Shown piece by piece: positions 7,590 through 8,268 of a stretch of 8,268 bases of DNA. This DNA is from Caldilineae bacterium (GTDB lineage: Bacteria; Chloroflexota; Anaerolineae; J102): contig DUEQ01000247.1 of the NCBI GenBank assembly GCA_011192085.1, forward strand, positions 1-8,268, given 5' to 3'. Both the position numbers and the translations under genes were made by a program. Numbering within the stretch: position 1 is the first letter of the stretch; each line of letters opens with the position of its first letter. The notes beneath the pieces were generated by a model. It did no database searches and had not been told where the DNA came from. It saw only the letters and a list, made by a program, of their open reading frames with translations.

Positions 7590-8126
7590 TCAGTCTGCGC
7601 CGAGATCATCCAGGTCGAGACCCTCGATGAAATCCGCGAACGCGCCCAGGTCGTCCTCTTCCTCATCCTCCTCGGCCTGCTCCAGCGACGAACTGCTGTC
7701 GATGATCACGTTGGGCGCGACGCCTTCCTCGGGCACGCGGCCCGCTTCCTCCATGACCTCCTCCTCCACGTAGATGGGCGCTTCGGCCCGCACGGCCAGG
7801 GCCAACGCATCGCTGGGGCGAGAATCGATGCGCACCTCTTCTTCGTTCCATTCCAGCACGATCTCCGCGTAGAAGATATCGTTTCGCAATTCGGTCACGA
7901 CCACATACTCCACCACCGCGCCGAGGGTGCGGATGGTGTTGAACAGGAGATCGTGCGTCAGCGGGCGATCCACCTGGATGCCTTGCAGTCGCAGGGTGAT
8001 GGCGTCCGCCTCGGGCGCGCCGATCCAGATGGGCAGGTAGCGTTGCGAATCAACCTCTCGCAATACAACGACCCGGCTCTGCGTCATCAAACTGATCCGG
8101 ACACTGTCGATATGAACTTCGATCAT
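7590..8126 (-). CDS. DUF151 / bifunctional nuclease (BFN) family protein with acidic C-terminal tail
   Basis: A 178-residue protein of the DUF151 (BFN) family. Residues 1-129 form the conserved domain, with family blocks QSRVVVLREVDSQRYLPIWI (16-35), GAPEADAITLRLQGI (36-50), RPLTHDL (54-60) and DSRPSDALALAVRAEAPIYV (101-120). Some plant members are reported to have DNase and RNase activity; the bacterial role is poorly known, so nuclease activity here is only a family-level guess. Residues 149-178 are a strongly acidic extension: 15 of 30 residues are Asp or Glu and none is basic, ending in a hydrophobic/acidic stretch, FADFIEGLDLDDLGAD. The ATG at 8126 has a strong AAGGAG 7 bases upstream and gives the family N-terminus. 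It is the first gene after a clear promoter and lies 27 bases upstream of dnaB, making it the probable leader of the operon. Confidence 0.9.
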   Translation of the reverse strand: MIEVHIDSVRISLMTQSRVVVLREVDSQRYLPIWIGAPEADAITLRLQGIQVDRPLTHDLLFNTIRTLGAVVEYVVVTELRNDIFYAEIVLEWNEEEVRIDSRPSDALALAVRAEAPIYVEEEVMEEAGRVPEEGVAPNVIIDSSSSLEQAEEDEEEDDLGAFADFIEGLDLDDLGAD

Positions 8127-8133
8127 CTTTCCT

Positions 8134-8139
8134 CTCCTT
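8134..8139 (-). promoter_or_regulatory. Ribosome binding site of the DUF151 gene
   Basis: On the - strand AAGGAG lies 7 bases before the ATG at 8126. It is the strongest Shine-Dalgarno match in the window and fixes the start of this gene. Confidence 0.8.
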
Positions 8140-8160
8140 GCTGAGAAGGGTTACAGGTGC

Positions 8161-8190
8161 ATTATATGCCCCGGTTGGGGTTTCGGTCAA
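8161..8190 (-). promoter_or_regulatory. Sigma70-type promoter for the DUF151-dnaB-nadK-recN run
   Basis: Read on the - strand, TTGACC (8190-8185) and TATAAT (8166-8161) are separated by 18 bases. The -10 box is a perfect consensus and the -35 box matches five of six positions. Transcription would start near 8154-8152, giving a leader of about 26-28 bases before the DUF151 ATG, with the AAGGAG inside it. The spacer holds a CCCC-AACC-GGGG palindrome (8180-8169), which could be chance in GC-rich DNA or a small regulator site. No other promoter of this quality is visible on the - strand further down. Confidence 0.75.
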
Positions 8191-8191
8191 G

Positions 8192-8215
8192 CCCTGCGCG
8201 AGGATAGGTGCAGGG
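8192..8215. terminator. Stem-loop next to the promoter, possible weak terminator
   Basis: CCCTGC (8192-8197) and GCAGGG (8210-8215) form a 6-bp stem with a 12-base loop. On the + strand it is followed by TCTTTT, but no gene reads into it from that side. On the - strand it lies just after the possible end of an upstream gene and directly before the -35 box, without a T-run. It may end upstream transcription; the evidence is weak. Confidence 0.3.
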
Positions 8216-8220
8216 TCTTT

Positions 8221-8268
8221 TCAAAGTCCGTCGGTTCTGGGAGGAAGGCCGAGGAGTTGCAGGGCTTC
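8221..8268 (-). CDS. Possible C-terminal end of an upstream gene
   Basis: On the - strand the edge of the window reads EALQLLGLPPRTDGL and then TGA at 8223-8221. It could be the last 15 codons of a gene that continues outside the window, in the same direction as the DUF151 operon. The composition is protein-like, but the piece is too short to identify, and another - strand frame also stays open here to about 8190. A stop just upstream of a separate promoter is the layout expected at an operon boundary. Confidence 0.35.
   Translation of the reverse strand, partial: EALQLLGLPPRTDGL

Noticed and set aside
7562..7592. DUF151 and dnaB are in the same frame, separated by one TGA and nine sense codons next to a run of seven C, hinting at a read-through fusion
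   Set aside because: Two genes share a frame one time in three by chance. The TGA has no visible recoding signal, and both proteins have complete, normal domain boundaries.
6198..8144. A 648-codon open frame on the + strand
   Set aside because: It lies antisense to dnaB and the DUF151 gene, both of which have full family motifs. Its translation is rich in His, Gly and Asp with no recognisable domain, as expected of a shadow frame in GC-rich DNA.

Overview
This window looks like ordinary chromosomal DNA from a GC-rich bacterium. The gene content is bacterial housekeeping plus copper efflux. The TPR / zinc-finger / membrane protein and the DUF151-dnaB-nadK-recN grouping suggest a Chloroflexota-type organism (Anaerolineae-like), but this is inferred from protein style, not from a marker gene. 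I see no rRNA, tRNA, CRISPR array, transposase, prophage or plasmid signature, and no stretch over 300 bases without a gene.

Layout. The left third (1-2695) is on the + strand. It holds the 3' end of a small copper-chaperone gene (CopZ-like, HMA fold) and, 19 bases later, a complete Cu(I)-exporting P1B-type ATPase with two N-terminal metal-binding domains. A 67-base convergent gap with a perfect 8-bp stem-loop (2712-2730) separates this from the rest, which is all on the - strand. Read in its own direction, that part starts at a clear sigma70-type promoter (TTGACC / 18 bp / TATAAT, 8190-8161). It continues with a DUF151 (bifunctional nuclease family) gene, dnaB (replicative helicase), nadK (NAD kinase), an unnamed TPR + double zinc-finger + four-helix membrane protein, and recN (SMC-like DNA repair ATPase). 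At the right edge there may be the last 15 codons of another - strand gene.

How the genes work together. The chaperone and ATPase form a copper detoxification pair: the chaperone passes Cu(I) to the ATPase, which pumps it out of the cytoplasm. The five - strand genes are closely spaced (27, 10, 4 and 94 bases) and are probably one transcription unit. It links replication fork unwinding, NADP supply and double-strand break repair. nadK next to recN is a known bacterial arrangement; here the membrane zinc-finger gene sits between them.

I did not find a convincing new biological system. The points most worth a second look are the uncharacterised zinc-finger membrane protein inside a replication/repair operon, the acidic tail on the DUF151 protein, and the duplicated HMA domains that still share long identical DNA runs.
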